In this document: positions 23,396-34,100 of the stretch, piece after piece
How the letters are laid out: each line of letters opens with the position of its first letter
How positions within the stretch are numbered: position 1 is the first letter of the stretch
Assembly: GCA_015179025.1 (NCBI GenBank)
Contig: WHUX01000169.1
Span: 53,146 to 117,145 of the forward strand
DNA length: 64,000 bases
Reading direction: 5' to 3'
DNA from: Terfezia claveryi
Lineage: Eukaryota; Ascomycota; Pezizomycetes; Pezizales; Pezizaceae
Program-made: the position numbers and the translations under genes
The notes under the pieces: model-generated
Databases searched by the model: none
What the model saw: only the letters and a program-made list of their open reading frames with translations
What the model was told of the DNA's origin: nothing

Positions 23396-24200
23396 AATGA
23401 AGATATAGAGGAATTGAAGGAGCTTGAACCTAAGAAGAAAAGGATAAAGAAAAGCCAGAAGAAAAGAAGATCGAAGAAATAGAAGAAGTTAAGAATGTCC
23501 CTATTTGGATGTGGATGAGGGAAAACTTAGACCTCATAAAATTGCTCATAAGTTAATGAGTGGTAGAGGACTCAATCCGGAAGAGATCCTAGCAACAGCG
23601 GGGCCAGAGTTAGTACAGTGGTGTACAGGAATCAGAAGAGTTCTGCGAATTATGGAAACGCAGCATTATATAGAGAAAAAGATGGATGCAGTAATATCAC
23701 TGGTGTACAGGAATGAATCGGATAGAGAGCTTTATGCAGCGGCATGCCAGTGTGCGTTGCAGCTCTAAATGATAATGCAGAAGATATGTTGGAAATACTA
23801 ATTGATGGAGGATCCGAGTTGAACTTAGTGAGGAGGACATCGTTAAGGAATACAACATACCAATTGACGTTAAAGTGAACTGGTCCGTAGGGGGGCTACG
23901 GGACATAGTACGTGGTGGTAGGAGTCTGCCACAAAGTTACAATTACGATAGGAGGAGTGGTAACCAGCGGTCGTTTCTTCGTAATGTGAACCTAACCCGT
24001 GAAATCATACTTGGCAGACCTTGGGTAAGGTCTGTCAAAATGAAGGAAGATAATTGTGATGATGGAAATTGCTATATTACGGTTATGGCATCGATGGAGA
24101 CGAGGTTATGTTCTGCGGGTACCAGCTAATCATGGGAGGAATAGAGAGGAGGCAAGGTTTATGACTCTGGAGAGAAATGAAGAAAGTTAATGAGTAACTC
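23396..24200 (+). pseudogene. Gypsy B pol, protease region
   Basis: Collinear with A 7639-8460. The frame 23505-23768 contains LMSGRGLNPEEILATAGPEL. After a frameshift comes LIDGGSELNLV (near 23800), the retropepsin active-site region with DGG in place of DSG/DTG, then EIILGRPWVRS (near 24000). Aspartic protease would cut Gag-Pol in the particle. Inactive through frameshifts. Confidence 0.65.
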
Positions 24201-25780
24201 AGGAATCATTGACCTTATGATAAGGCCGGAAAAGAGGAAAGAAGATGGAATCTGTTCTTGGCGTTCCGGAAGATATTGTTAGGATGTTGTGCATGATTTT
24301 GATTACAATACCTCAGGTGTTAAGGAGAAGTTCGTTTTGAGTAGGAAAGCAGTACGTGAAAGTTATTAGAAAGGATCAGTCCCTGGCGTTATGGGCGAAA
24401 TGGTCGAAGAAAAAGCAAGAAGGATATCATGGATTCAGACGTTATACAAGAAGAAAGCTGATAAGATAAGACCTGTGAATAAGCCTTACGAGAATGGTGC
24501 AAAACCTGCCAGAGATGAAAATTGGCAAAACAAACACATCAATGGGAACAATCACTATTTGAGAGTCGTGCCAAATCTGGCAAGCTATTGAATCAAACAT
24601 TAATTTATCCCTCTATGAAAAGGGATGGATTATACCCAAATTCTCAAAGATTTCGAAGGTTCGAGATTGACTTCAGAATGTATCAAGGATCTGAAAATCG
24701 GAGAAGGCATCACCTGCAGGAAAAGGAAATTTTGTTAGAGGTTTTGTTCAATCGAGAAGCAGCAATAGCATTTGATTTCATATAGAAAGGAGTCTTCAGA
24801 GAGGAAGTCGAGCCTCGCACCGAATTTCAACCATTCCGCATGAACCATGGCAAGTACCAAGTTTTCGTATACCTAAAGCATTGATTCCGGAGGTTACGAA
24901 AATTTGCAAGGACAGAATTCAATGTGGAGCACTAGAACACAGCTTTGGGCCTTACAGGAATCCATGGTTTCTCATTAAGAAGAAAAATGGAAAATACCGG
25001 CTAATTAATGCAGGACACACTTAAATGCGGTAACGCTCAAAGATGCTTCTCTTCCACTAGCAGTTGATGAGTTTAGCGAAGAATTTTCTGGATATCCTCT
25101 AGTTTCCTTGATGGATTTGTTTTCTGGATACGATCAATGTGCTTTAGCACCAGAGTCTAGGGATTTAACTGCCTTCGTCACTCCTTTTGGGTTATTGCGC
25201 ATGATGACCTTACCGCAAGGATATACGAATGGAGTCCAAGTTTTTGATGAGTTATTAGGAAGGCCATTAGGGTACAAATTGGGAAGAGACTAGCTGCTCC
25301 GTTTATAGACGATGTTGGTCTAAACTAGTTCAAGAAGTTGGTATAAGTTGGAGGATGGGACTTTCGCGAGTTTTTCCCTGTATTAGGCGATTTGTTTTAG
25401 AGGCTATTTATTCTATTGACCAGACTTTAGCGGATCTTGAAAGAGCAGGGGCAACCATCGCTGGAGAGAAGAGTGAATTTTGAAGGACGGACTAAAGATT
25501 GTCTCTTCATGTATGGATCAGAAGGAAGGACTCCAGTAGAAGAGAAGATCAGAAAGATAGTGGATTGGCCCCGTGTCGGAATGTAACAGAGATCAAGGCT
25601 TTTCTGGAACTTGGTTTATTACCGGATTTGGATAGAAAAATTCACATGGATAGCGGAACCTTTGTATAAGCTCACAAGAAGCAAGGAAGTGTTCAGCTGG
25701 GGGAAGAGCAAGAAGAAGCAATGGCAGAGCTCAAATTAAGATTGACTAGTCCACCCGCATTACGACCAATAGATTACGAG
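24201..25780 (+). pseudogene. Gypsy B pol, reverse transcriptase
   Basis: Recognisable in order: CKDRIQCGALEHSFGPYRNP and WFLIKKKNGKYRLINA (24900-25015), SLMDLFSGYDQCALAPESRD with PFGLLRMMTLPQGYTNG (25100-25235), then FIDDV (about 25297-25311), the YxDD box. The following connection domain (25320-25640) is frameshifted. This region gives the uninterrupted target sequence that dates and positions the foldback insertion in A. Confidence 0.82.
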
Positions 25781-26350
25781 CCAATCGGGGCAGAATTATC
25801 CTATCGGTTGATTCGTCATTACTAGGATGGGGAGCGATACTGTAACAGGCCGAGCCGGACAATGAAAAAAGAAGACATCTGGCCAGATATAAGAACGGGG
25901 TTTGGAAAGGCACAGAAAAAGGCTATGATTCAGGGAAACTGGAGTGCCGAGGCCTGCTAAAGGCACTAAAAAAGACACGAAATTACCTATATGGAGTACG
26001 ATTACTAGTTGAGATTAATGCGAATACACTAGTACATCAATTAAATCAACTGGCATCAGACTTACCTGGATCAGTAGTCAATAGATGGCTTGCATGGATA
26101 TGATTATTTGATTTTGAAGTAAAGCATGTGTCTGGAAAGAAGCATAGAGGACTAGATGGATTGTCTAGGAGGGAAAGAGGAAAGAATTCGTCTGAGGAAA
26201 TAGCTCCTAATGAATTCGACTGTACTCTTGATGCCGACTTGGATACTATTAATGGAACACCTCTGAGATGTGGGATACCGGCACAAGCAATAGTTGCAGA
26301 TGCGGAGTGGTATGAAGAGATCGTAGGGTTCCTTACCACTATGTAAAGAC
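25781..26350 (+). pseudogene. Gypsy B pol, RNase H
   Basis: Contains a VDSSLLGWGAIL start (usual DAS replaced by DSS), LECRGLLKALKKTRNYLYG, VRLLVEINANTLVHQLNQ and a VKHVSGKKHRGLDGLSRR end that matches the IEHIPGK...ADGLSR terminus of gypsy RNase H. At least two stops. It removes RNA from the cDNA hybrid. Confidence 0.8.
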
Positions 26351-27600
26351 CACAAGGAATATCGAATAAGGAGTATCGGAAATTAAGACACAGAGTGACG
26401 AAGTTCCTAATAAGAGATAACCATCTTTATTGTCGCATGAAGCGGAATCTTCTACCAGCAAAAGTCATCTGGGACGCAGAGGAACGACAGTACATCCTAC
26501 GAGAATTGCACGATGAAAGCGGACATAGAGGACGGAATGGAACATACCAGAAAGTGAAGCTTCGATATTGGTGGAAAAGCCTCTACACTGACGTAAAAGA
26601 CTATGTTCAGACATATGATCAATGTCAACGAAGAAAACCTAACCAATATGACGAAGAACTTCACCCGACAATATACAGTGCAAAGTGGAGAAAAGTTGGA
26701 CTCGACATAATCTACATGCCAAGAGATGCTGGGTGCGGGTACATTGTTGCGATAAGGGATGACCTTACCGGATGGATCGAAGCGAAAGGAATCAGAAAGG
26801 CAAATGCAAAGACAGTAGCAGCCTTCATTTTGGAGTGGATAGCTAGGTTCGGAGTACCAGCACAGATAGTGTGCGATAACGGCTCGGAAAATAAAGGAGA
26901 AGTGCAAGAGCTTTTGCAATAGTACAATATCGTGAATATAGCAATTGCTGTATACCATCCTCAGTCTAATGCATTGGTGGAATGGAGACATTAACAGATT
27001 ATTGATGCACTAGATAAATTGGGCAAAAATTAGACAAAGAACCTACCGTTTGTTCTTTGGGCCGATCGTATCACTATTCGAGCATCAACCGGGTTCCCAC
27101 CATTTACGCTAGTATTCGGACAAGACTGTGTTTTACCCATTGAGCTAACTGCGATTTCATGGGCAATGGTAGACTGGAATCGGGTACATACAGAGAACAA
27201 TTATTAGCAACTAGAACGAAGCAACTGGAAAGAAAAGAAGAAATCTTGAGAGCTACTGCTGAGAGATTGGCCGAAAATCGTTTGCTAAATAAATAATTCT
27301 TTGACCAAAGAAGGCAACAAAGAGTTGAAGATTTGGATATCGGTGATCTGGTCCTTTTCTATATTTCTGTATTAACAAAACAATGGTCTAGGAAGTTAGA
27401 GAACCATTGGCTTGGCCCTCATAGAATTAAAGATTTGCACAGGGATAGGGGTACCTACCTTCTGGAAGAGTTAGACAGTACCCAAATAAAGCTACCGTAC
27501 CCGGGGGAAAGGCTGAAACGCTTCTACCCATGAACAGGGGTCGACTGCGAAGAATATGGACTACCACAAGAGGAAGTAGAGGAAATGGAACTGGATGAAT
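26351..27600 (+). pseudogene. Gypsy B pol, integrase
   Basis: The frame 26395-26922 holds the zinc domain HDESGHRGRNGTYQKVKLRY with YDQCQRRKP (the first Cys of the CX2C is Tyr). The catalytic residues lie in KVGLDIIYMP, VCDNGSENKG and, after a stop, HPQSNALVEW. C-terminal parts follow with PFTLVFGQDCVLPIEL, DIGDLVLFY and the strand-rich NHWLGPHRIKDL (27333-27533). No chromodomain is seen, unlike C and F. A glutamate-rich tail ends near 27600. Confidence 0.82.
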
Positions 27601-27728
27601 AGGTGTAGTTTAATATAGTGTGTTACAAATTTGCATATGGTGTTATAGGGCAAGTCTAAGCATTGCAGTGTTTTTAATGCGTTTTATCTTATTTAGTGTA
27701 CCTTACTACATGGTTGAAGGAAAAAGGA

Positions 27729-27739
27729 GTATATAAAGG
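27729..27739 (+). promoter_or_regulatory. TATA box upstream of the extra ORF in gypsy B
   Basis: GTATATAAAGG stands about 245 bp before the first ATG of the extra ORF, followed by a pyrimidine-rich CTTTCCTCCTCAG that could act as a 3' splice site or an initiator region. It suggests separate expression from the LTR promoter; this is inference. Confidence 0.45.
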
Positions 27740-27982
27740 TGGAAAGCAAGAGCTAAGTCTTCCTTTTCTTTCCTCCTCAGGATAACCATCAACATCACGT
27801 AACAGCCTTCTTCAGTTTTCAGGAAAATACTGAAAAAACTTTGCCCATATTCACCAATATATCTCTAGTCTTCCTATTACTATTCCTTACCTATATTCCC
27901 CACAATATCTTCTTCTGGACTGGAGCTTGCTCGACCATTCACTATCACAGAAGGAGAATTACAGACGAAATTCACGGAAATA

Positions 27983-29229
27983 ATGATCAGCGAGAGTATT
28001 GTCAACACTCAGTTTGAAGGAGCGGTCAAATCCATCGTCGGCGGACCAAATCAATGGAGATTTCTGAAGGGAATAGCACGATTAACAAGAGAAATAGGAG
28101 AAAGAGTTGGAGCACTTGCAGCAGCTCAGACAACATTGATCACACAAGCCATAGATGCCGAACTAGCAGCATGGGGAGTTTCTCGTGAATAAGCCAAACA
28201 AGAGCTACAAATAGACGAGTTAGATAGATTGGGCTCTGTGTATACTGTTGCTCTTCGAAGATGCCGTAATTACAATCTTCTGACGGAAAAATATTGGAGC
28301 CCAGAATGGACAATACTTATGGGCGAGCTCTATCCTCTTTGGCCATCTATCGAATTCACCCGACTATGTTCCCTTGCAGCACAACTATTATCATTTGATC
28401 GTGGCATGGATTTAGTTGATGATATCATACCATTAATCAGGACCGAAATCACTGCTCGAAAAGAAATGCCAAGAACCAAGAAGGATGACTGGGCAACAGC
28501 AGAAGACATTCGGTGGGTACTTCAGAATGCTAACCTACCACTATTGCTCAAACCACATCAGAAGAAATACCATCCAGCCTATACTGCGATGTTGAGATCA
28601 TTGGCAGATCGAATGGGTCAAGACAACCTCTTAAATTCTTTGGAGAATGCGGAAGCCAGGGAAAGAGAGAACCAAAGTCAAGAGGCAGCAGAAGCGGCAT
28701 TGTCTTCTATACCACGAATCCCTGCCGCATCGGTAGTAATACCACCCAATCCTCCAACTTCGATAAGGCAAAGTACATAGATAAGAGGGCGACAGACAAC
28801 TCGTGGACGTGGCCAGACTCATAAGTGCCAAAGAGCACCCCCGCAAGAGCAACTCCCCACCTACAAGCAAATACGGATAGAGGAGGCAAATGAAGAGGAC
28901 TGTGATTCTGAAGTGCTAAGGTTGTTGGACCATTCGATACAAGAAAACGTTGACGCCATGAACTCAGAAACTCTCAACGATCTACTCGTGGTAGGTAAGG
29001 TTCGAGATATGCTAACAGCACCGAACGCTCACGATGAGAACGAAGAGGAAGATGAGCTATAGGTCCCGCCTGCTCGAATAATACGCAGGCTACGAATGCT
29101 TATGAGCGGAATGAAGATGAAGGTAGTGCCAGTGATAAGAGAGATGTCCCCAATAATGAAAAAGGCACCTGAAATCTTCCTTGATAGCGATGATGATGAT
29201 GAGGAGGAAGAGGAGGACGATGAGTAGGG
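27983..29229 (+). pseudogene. Extra ORF downstream of pol in gypsy B, unknown function
   Basis: A single frame from ATG 27983 to a TAG near 29227 (about 415 codons) is broken only by three stops (28190, 28778, about 29060). It has no signal peptide or membrane helix, so it is not an envelope. The N-terminal half is helical (FLKGIARLTREIGERVGALA, WSPEWTILMGELYPLWPSIE). The middle is Gln/Glu-rich, then a basic RGRQTTRGRGQTHK patch, then an acidic tail DSDDDDEEEEEDDE. No family recognised. It sits in the sense direction between pol and the 3' LTR. It may be an element-specific third ORF or captured host sequence. Copy A cannot tell, as its 3' end is outside the window. Confidence 0.6.
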
Positions 29230-29493
29230 TTTCTTTATATTTGATGTTTTGATTTTTTCTTTTTTGGGGTGAATTATCTTTTCTTTGGTTAGGAATATAG
29301 GGATTTTTTTTTTTGGGATATTAATGGTGTTTTTATTTCATTTGGATGCATTTTTTTTAGGGATTATTTGGGTTTTTTTTATAAGTCATGGTATGTTCAG
29401 TTAAATTGTTTTTTTTCTTTAGTGTTTATTTATTTTTTGGAATTGGATTTTGTTGGGTAGACGAGGACGTCAACTCTTGTTAGGGAGGTTGGA
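29230..29493 (+). other. Gypsy B 3' untranslated region
   Basis: T-rich noncoding stretch with many poly-T runs, ending in TTAGGGAGGTTGGA, a possible polypurine tract just before the LTR. Confidence 0.6.
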
Positions 29494-30527
29494 TGTGATG
29501 GAGAATAAGGAAGAGTAGGGAAAAGTTTGATTTTTTGAGTTTTTTTTAGTTTTTTTTATTATTTTATTTTTATTATTTACTTTATGGGTTTTCGTTTGTC
29601 AAATATTTAGTTAGTTAAATGAATGGCATTGTTTTTGGTGATTTGCTTGTTAATACTGACACCCGAACAGACATTGTTCGAGTGTCAAATTAAAGAGGCT
29701 GATATGCTAGAAAGGCAAGAGATTTGACAGTCGAACAGAGTTGTTCGGGTGTCAAATAAGGTGAAGATTTGACAGTCGAACAGAGTTGTTCGAGTGTCAA
29801 ATAAGGTGAAGATTTGACAGTCGAACAGAGTTGTTCGGGTGTCAAATAAGCAAGAGATTTGACAGTCGAACAGAGTTGTTCGGGTATTGAATAAGGGAAA
29901 GGTGAAGAGATTTGACAGTCGAACAGAGTTGTTCAAGTGTCGAATAAGGGAAAGGTGAAGAAATGACAGTCGAACAAGCTTGTTCGAGTGTCAAGAGAGA
30001 TAGGTGTCAGTATGACGGTTAGTTCGAGACATAATTACACAAAAGTTAGTCTTGTTGGTTGATAATGATGTTATTGTGATGTAAAGCAGAAGGATACGGT
30101 CGTTATGGTATTTTTTATGGAAAAACTCGAAGGAGCATCAGCAAGAAAAAAGTGGCATCGGGACGCCAGGTAGTGTCTCCAGGAGACAGGGTTGTCTCCT
30201 GTGTCTTTTGTGTCTTTTATGTCTCTTAGGTGTCTCCCGAGTGTCTCCTATGTGTCTCCCAGTGTCTCCCGGTGTCTCCAAGAGACACTGGGAGACATTC
30301 TGCCAATCGGGGAGACACACCTTGTCTCTAGTGGCATTACTGTCTCTAGAGACACTGGAGACAAACTATTTTTTTTCCTGATGAGGTAATGGGAGTGATT
30401 TTTTGGAGGTACGATTCTACTTTTGTGATCTCTCTATCTTTTCTTCTTTTCTAAGTTAGTAATACTATTGAAGCTCTCACCTGGTCCTTCAGTGCATATT
30501 CTTCTGTTAGGAACGAAGTGCCTTCAT
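29494..30527 (+). repeat. Gypsy B 3' LTR
   Basis: Starts TGTGATGGAGAATAAGG and ends GTGCCTTCAT next to the ACTGT duplication. It carries about seven CGAACA/TGTTCG palindromic sites (29655-29985), at least one more unit than the 5' LTR. A 248-bp MITE interrupts it at 30136-30383. Confidence 0.85.
30136..30383. mobile_element. 248-bp MITE with CATCAG ends in the gypsy B 3' LTR
   Basis: Absent from the 5' LTR of B (around 21188, CGAAGTAGGTAATGG). Ends are CATCAGCAAGAAAAAA and, reverse-complemented, CATCAGGAAAAAAAA. It is flanked by AG on both sides, a 2-bp duplication if the target was CGAAGGAGGTAATGG. The interior is made of GTGTCTCC/GGAGACAC words in both orientations. It shares its ends and 2-bp duplication with the 5.76-kb foldback element. 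Confidence 0.78.
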
Positions 30528-30903
30528 ACTGTCAATTCTCTTGCTTATTCGACAACCAAACAACTCTATTCGACTGTCAATTCTCTTGCTTATTCGACAC
30601 CTGAACAAGTCTGTTCAACTGTCAAATCTTTTGCTTATTCGACACCCAAACAACTCTGTTCGACTATCAAATCTCTTGCTTTTCTAGCATATCAGCCTCT
30701 TTAATTTGACACTCGAACAAGTCTGTTCGGGTGTCAGCATTAACAAGCAAATCACCAAAAACAATGCCATTCATTTAACTAACTAAATCACTTGACAAAC
30801 GAAAACCCATAAAATAAATAATAAAAATAAAATAATAAAAAAAAACTAAAAAAAACTTCAAAAAAATCTAACTTTTCCCTACTCTTCCTTATTTTCCACC
30901 ATA
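30528..30903 (-). repeat. Gypsy A 5' LTR, outer half
   Basis: Inverse-oriented start of the family 1 LTR, with the same palindromic sites (30535-30735) and the poly-A/TAAAATAA stretch. It starts at the ACTGT duplication of B and ends about 30903, one base from the LTR of H. Confidence 0.82.
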
Positions 30904-30904
30904 A

Positions 30905-31019
30905 TGCTATTTCTTAGACATACTATAACATCTGTATAGGTAATCAAGGTAAGATAGTTAGCCAGAGTAGAGTATTGGTTGTCTCAGAAGAGGGTAGGTT
31001 TTTCACCTGAGCCATAACA
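30905..31019 (-). repeat. Gypsy H 3' LTR
   Basis: About 115 bp. On the minus strand it starts TGTTATGGCTCAGG and ends AAGAAATAGCA. The partner LTR is at about 57545-57658, with many transitions between the two. Confidence 0.7.
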
Positions 31020-32800
31020 TTACTTTCTATTTTGAGGCAGCTGTTCTTAGCTAAATATAAGTCCTACTGACTCTAGAGAAGACAAGTATTAGTAACAACT
31101 TAGGTAACTGTGATAGCTAGGCTCTAACCTTATAGCTAGATACCTCTATCCTATTTAAGGGTACTATAAGACTAGTATACTTTCACATGTATACTATGGC
31201 TATTAAAAACTAAACCTCTTGCCAAAAAACCCACAGGAAAAAGATGATAAGTAGGAGAGTAAAAGGTACTATGTCTTTGTCTATTGAATAACTTGATGTG
31301 AGTCCTAGCCTTAGATATCCTTTTTATCTCGTAGTTCATTAAAGAACTTCTCTTGATACTTTCTGTACTTCTCTAGATAGTTATCTAACTTGTTAAAGGT
31401 CTTCCAAGTGTCTTCAAACTCTATATATCCTTCCTAACATATCCTATACTTGACTATACTTCTATTCTTATGGGAGTCTATAATGGATTCAACTTCGAAG
31501 ATATCTAGTTCATCTTCATATATATCTTGTAGTTTATTTCATTGTTTAAATGGCTTTAGGAAGGTAATATAAAAAATGTTATGCTATCATATGCCTTGTA
31601 GAACTTCAAGCCTATATGTATATCAACCAACAGTTTCAATAACCTTGTAGGCCCCTCTCTATTTGCTAGTTAGGGAGCAGTTGTTCCTAGCTCGTATCTG
31701 TAGGTTCTGGTAGTCAACAAATACTTAGTTATCGATAGCAAACTTATGTACTTTTTTGAAGTATATATCACTTCTTTTATGGTTGATTTGCTTAAGGGTA
31801 TTATAAATTTAGTTGTACACTGTTATTATTTGGTCTAGCTATGCTTTTGCAGTAGGAGAAGAGAATTCATAGTCATCTGATAGGTGAATAGTACGAGGGT
31901 CAAAGCTATATAAACTTCAGTAAGAGGAGTACTTATGGGTAAAGTGGGTGGCAGTATTATAGGGAAACTCAGCTAAAAGTAGTAATTATTTCCAATGAGC
32001 TTGCCTATCATAACAGTAGATGTGGAGGTACTGCTTAAGTGTTTAGACTGCTTGTTTAGCAAGTCTATTAGTCTAGAGATAATAGGTGATGAAGAGGCGG
32101 AGGGTTATATTGAGCTTTTGGTTAAGCTCCTTGAGGAATTTAGAGGCGAATTGTAGACCACAGTCAGAGATGATATATTAGGGAAGACTATAAAGTCTCT
32201 ATATCTCATTAACATAGGTGTCAGCAACATCAGATGCTGTCTATATAGTCTTTACTAGTATATAGTATTGTACTTTCATAAACCGGTCTGTAATAATGAA
32301 TATAGTATTGAAACCTTCTGACTCTAGCAGTTTACTAATGAAGTCTATAGCTATATCCTCAAATGGTCTTTTTTCAATTGGTATTGGTACCAACTTCATT
32401 TGCTTACTGTATATATCTGCCTTTACTTTCTGATACTTAGTATATCCTATTATATAATTTACAATATCTCCTTGCCACTTATCTTACATAAAATTCCTTG
32501 ATACTAGCTCTTGAGTATGATGTCTTCCCCAATGTCCTGCCACTTAACTGTTATAGTGCTACCTTAACACTTTAAACTTAAACTTAGGGTGTACTACCTA
32601 TAGTCTATCCTTCTTCTGCTATCTAGCCATGTCTATTCCTTCCACTTCAATGTCCTCTGCTTCTTCTTTATCCTCTTCTTCTGGTACCGTAAGCTGTCCA
32701 TCTGTAAAAAATATAGTATTTATGCTGGATTTCTCTTCCCCTAAACATCTAGATAGGCTATCTGGCTTGCCCATTTTCGAACTAGATCTATAGTAAATAT
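31020..32800 (-). pseudogene. Gypsy H pol, integrase
   Basis: On the minus strand near 32130-32360 one reads PFEDIAIDFISKLLESEGFN, a TDRFMKVQYYI stretch and SDCGLQFASKFLKEL. These are the first two catalytic blocks (D, D) of a gypsy integrase; the third is decayed. Upstream, 32400-32700 would be the zinc domain but only fragments remain. 31020-31900 holds the C-terminal part without readable motifs. Confidence 0.65.
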
Positions 32801-34100
32801 TGTAAATGAACTCTAATATATGGAAGTATTAGGTAGCTTGATGGGAGTTAAGCTTTTGCTTTGTATTGAAATACTGTAACCTTTGATGGTCTATGTAGAT
32901 ATTCAATTGAATGCCTACTAGCCAATTTCGCTACTTTCAGAAACAATCTACGATTGTAAACAATTCTTTATTATTGATAGGCTAGTTGTATTAAGCTGCG
33001 GAAAGGGTTTTTGCATAGTATTTGACGGGATAAAGCTGTTTTCCTTTATTGACAATATGGTATTAAGATAGAATACTATCAATAGCTTGATTACTAGCAT
33101 CAGTCTCCATGATTGTCTTGAGCTATTTGTCAAACTATATAAGGATAGGTGCAGTGAGGAATCAGTTTCGGAGGTCTTCAAAGGCTTGCTATTGTTTATA
33201 TCCCCAACTGAAAGGAATATCTTTTGTCAAGTCAATTAAGGGGTATGCCTTAGCACTATAATTAGCAATAAATCGATAGTAGTAGTTAGTAAAGCCTAAG
33301 AATGCTTGTACCTCTTTCTTTTTAGTAGGAATAGGCCATGGTGACATAGTTTCAAGCTTGTAGGGGTCCATTTAAACTTATTGACTATTGATAATATGGC
33401 TAAAGAATAAGGTCTCTCAGACATAGAATTTAGACTTTGTAAGGTTAACTACTAGCCTATGCTGGATGCATTGCTAAAGAACTTTTTCTACTAGCTGTTG
33501 GTATTCTTCTTCCATTTCACTTCCATAGATAAGAATGTTGTCCAAGTACTAGATACATCCTTCCATATCCTTAAAGATCATATTCATTATCTCTTAAAAA
33601 GTAGCTAGAGTATTAGTCAGTCTAAATAGTATAATAGTATACTCAAATAGTCTCTTCTTTGTCTTAAATGCTATTCTCTACTCATTATATAGTGCAATTC
33701 TAATAAGATTATACCTGTTCTTGAGGTCTAATCATGTAAACTATTTACCTCCTCGAGTGCTATCAAGCAACTTAGAAATAAGAGGGAGTAGGTATTTGTT
33801 TGGTACTGTAAAATAGATAACAGCTCAGTAATCAACATATAGCCTTAAGGATCCATTTTTCTTTCGAACAAATAGAATGAAAGTACCAGCAGATGAGTGT
33901 AAGTATTGGACTTTGATAGTAGGAAGATTTTCATTATGGTACTTCTGGAGAGCTTCATCTTCCTCCCATGTGGTCTTGTAGATAGGCCCAAATAGTATCT
34001 TTGCAATTGGGTCTTGAAGGGGATTTCATGGTCCTATGGCTTGTATTTAGGAAGTCTCACTGCCTGTTCTATAATAAAGCAATGTGCGTAATAGAAATAT
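32801..34100 (-). pseudogene. Gypsy H pol, RNase H and reverse transcriptase
   Basis: The frame 33371-33189 reads PWPIPTKKKEVQAFLGFTNY, YYRFIANYSAKAYPLIDLTK and PFSWGYKQ, the RT connection to RNase H; it continues into RNase H at 33181-32948. The catalytic box reads YLDNILIY (33527-33548, minus), so the second Asp of YxDD is Asn (a GAC to AAC change). Nonfunctional. Confidence 0.75.

Larger units (their letters stand above)
10881..30527 (+). mobile_element. Ty3/gypsy copy B (family 1), plus strand, inserted in the 5' LTR of A
   Basis: Flanked by ACTGT at 10876-10880 and 30528-30532; the joined flanks restore the LTR sequence of A. The LTRs are 10881-11319 plus 21036-21335 (split by C) and 29494-30527 (enlarged by a MITE). 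Order: LTR, leader with PBS, gag, protease, RT, RNase H, integrase, an extra ORF, polypurine-like stretch, LTR. The same family as A but in opposite orientation. Coding parts carry many stops and several frameshifts. Confidence 0.87.
1..30903 (-). mobile_element. Ty3/gypsy copy A (family 1), minus strand, interrupted and cut by the window edge
   Basis: Reading right to left: 5' LTR (30903-30528, then 10880-10510 after removal of copy B), leader, gag, protease and reverse transcriptase, reaching RNase H at the left edge. Segments 1-960 and 6723-10113 are collinear with plus-strand copy B at 21730-25990, which proves that 963-6720 is an insertion. The 3' LTR lies outside the window. All reading frames are broken by stops and frameshifts, so the copy is dead. 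It abuts the LTR of element H at 30904. Confidence 0.85.

Noticed and set aside
27983..29229. Extra ORF of gypsy B as an envelope gene
   Set aside because: No signal peptide, no transmembrane helix, no Cys-rich ectodomain; composition is basic then acidic, which fits a soluble nuclear protein better.
30138..30389. Ser/Arg-rich ORFs in the 248-bp MITE
   Set aside because: Both strands stay open only because of the GTGTCTCC repeats.
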